Below, piece after piece: positions 63,062 to 64,000 of a DNA stretch of 64,000 nt; positions within the stretch are counted from its first letter, which is position 1; the number at the start of each line of letters is the position of its first letter. The DNA comes from JBFWVR01 sp050246635. GTDB lineage: Bacteria > Acidobacteriota > Vicinamibacteria > Vicinamibacterales > UBA2999. Both the position numbers and the translations under genes were made by a program. The notes beneath the pieces were generated by a model. The model was given only the letters and a program-made list of their open reading frames with translations. It was not told where the DNA came from and did not search any database. The DNA lies in assembly GCA_050246635.1 (NCBI GenBank), contig JBFWVR010000005.1, forward strand, positions 186,001 to 250,000. Direction: 5' to 3'.

Positions 63062-64000
63062 TTGACCACACTGCCGTCGATTCCCGAGCGCCTCGCCCGG
63101 GAGCTCTCCGTCCGCGGCCCCCAGGTCGACGCCGCCGTCGCGCTGCTCGACCAGGGGGCCACCGTCCCCTTCATCGCCCGCTACCGGAAGGAAGCCACCG
63201 GCGGCCTCGACGACACCCAGCTCCGGCTGCTCGAGGAGCGGCTCGGCTACCTGCGTGATCTCGAGGAGCGGCGCGCCGCGGTGCTCAAGAGCATCGCTGA
63301 GCAGGGCAAGTTGACGCCCGAGCTCGAGACGACCATCCAGGCGGCCGAGACCAAGGCGCGGCTCGAGGACCTCTACCTCCCGTTCAAGCCGAAGCGCCGC
63401 ACCCGCGCGCAGATCGCGCGTGAGGCCGGGCTCGAGCCGCTGGCCGACGCGCTCGTCGCCGACCCCACCGTCGTGCCGGCCGAAGCGGCCGGCGCCTACG
63501 TCGATCCGGACAAGCAGGTGGCTGATGCCGCCGCGGCCCTCGAGGGGGCCCGCGCGATCCTGATGGAACGTTTTGCCGAGGACGCGGAGCTGGCCGGCGT
63601 GCTCCGGGCCTGGACCTGGGAGCGCGCCGAGTGGCGCTCCACGGTCATCGAGGGCAAGGAAGAGGCCGGCGCCAAGTTCTCGGACTACTTCGCCGTCTCG
63701 CAGCCGCTCAAGGGCATGGCGTCGCACCGCGTGCTCGCGTTGTTGCGCGGCCGCAACGAAGGTGTGCTGCGGCTGGCGATGGCCCTGCCCGAGACCGGGG
63801 AGATCGGTCCGTCGGAGCCCGAGCGCCGGATTGCCGCGCGCTTCGGCATCGCGGCGCAGGGCCGGCCCGCCGATGCGTGGCTGGCCGACACGGTGCGGCT
63901 GGCCTGGAAGAGCAAGATCCTGCTGCGGTTCGAGCTGGAGTTCGAGACGAAGGTGCGCGAGGAGGCGGAGCTCGAGGCCATCCGCGTCTTCGGCCGCAAC
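63062..64000 (+). CDS. tex: Tex-family RNA-binding transcription accessory protein, 3' end outside window
   Basis: The first 313 residues are visible. The N-terminal Tex domain has ALLDQGATVPFIARYRKEA, and the linker KARLEDLYLPFKPKRRT is a Tex hallmark. The YqgF-like and S1 domains would lie beyond the window edge. Tex is a conserved nucleic-acid-binding protein affecting transcription and antitermination. The likely start is TTG at 63062 (TTLPSIPERLA); there is no ATG or strong ribosome site nearby. Confidence 0.9.
   Translation, partial: MTTLPSIPERLARELSVRGPQVDAAVALLDQGATVPFIARYRKEATGGLDDTQLRLLEERLGYLRDLEERRAAVLKSIAEQGKLTPELETTIQAAETKARLEDLYLPFKPKRRTRAQIAREAGLEPLADALVADPTVVPAEAAGAYVDPDKQVADAAAALEGARAILMERFAEDAELAGVLRAWTWERAEWRSTVIEGKEEAGAKFSDYFAVSQPLKGMASHRVLALLRGRNEGVLRLAMALPETGEIGPSEPERRIAARFGIAAQGRPADAWLADTVRLAWKSKILLRFELEFETKVREEAELEAIRVFGRN

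Overview
This 64 kb window is very GC-rich, gene-dense DNA. It looks like a chromosomal piece of a member of the Acidobacteriota, probably Vicinamibacteria-like; that assignment is an inference. It rests on two DUF5916 outer-membrane proteins, tandem universal stress proteins with an RND pump, a porin-cytochrome conduit, an ADP-forming acyl-CoA synthetase, and intergenic gaps filled with word-type inverted repeats. I found no rRNA, tRNA, CRISPR array, transposase, phage gene or origin. The two end genes (NapC/NirT-type cytochrome and Tex) are cut by the window edges.

Region 1 (1-8052, + strand) is an electron-transfer block. It holds a NapC/NirT-type quinol-side cytochrome, a ten-haem DmsE/MtrA-type cytochrome and an MtrB/PioB-type barrel, closed by a strong terminator. 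A NosL-like lipoprotein follows, then an AhbD-type radical SAM haem b synthase, an MgtC/DUF4010 membrane protein and an OsmC protein. Together they suggest an extracellular electron conduit with haem and metal supply genes beside it.

Region 2 (8053-9055) carries two tandem cassettes of about 435 bp. Each contains a long hairpin whose stem sequence differs between the copies while staying self-complementary. This is the least explained structure in the window.

Region 3 (9056-18602, - strand) is a tightly overlapping TolC-MFP-RND-Usp-YgaP-DUF302-Usp operon, with an exported amidohydrolase upstream. Region 4 (18899-24252) has an ECF sigma/anti-sigma/methyltransferase operon convergent with a copper cluster (copZ, cupredoxin, copA, csoR), which has a G-tract operator inside its promoter. 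A BNR-type lipoprotein with a CECC motif lies next to it.

Region 5 (25700-42012) is metabolic and housekeeping: ADP-forming acyl-CoA synthetase, FmdB zinc ribbon, zinc alcohol dehydrogenase, diguanylate cyclase, secreted GH36 enzyme, TypA, a small TonB-domain protein, a monohaem cytochrome, glutamate dehydrogenase, a lone MreB, a 2Fe-2S protein and TerC. It also holds two gene remnants, a membrane protein and a VOC-like tail. Region 6 (42088-64000) has two DUF5916 barrels, small hydrolases, GNAT, DUF72, RsgA, a nitroreductase, an ExeA-type ATPase, a two-domain cyclophilin, Pol IV, dUTPase, an M16 peptidase, EttA, a DinB-family protein and Tex.

Three patterns cut across the window. (a) Most convergent gene ends and several other gaps hold inverted repeats built from short tandem words such as CACGAAG, ACAGATG, GGATTACAC, GATTGCAG or AGAAGGCAG. 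(b) Six upstream regions contain a GG-N10-GC sigma-54-like site ending in TTGCA or TTGCT. (c) Several genes have a -10-like box 6-8 bases before the start codon and no ribosome binding site, which suggests leaderless mRNAs.
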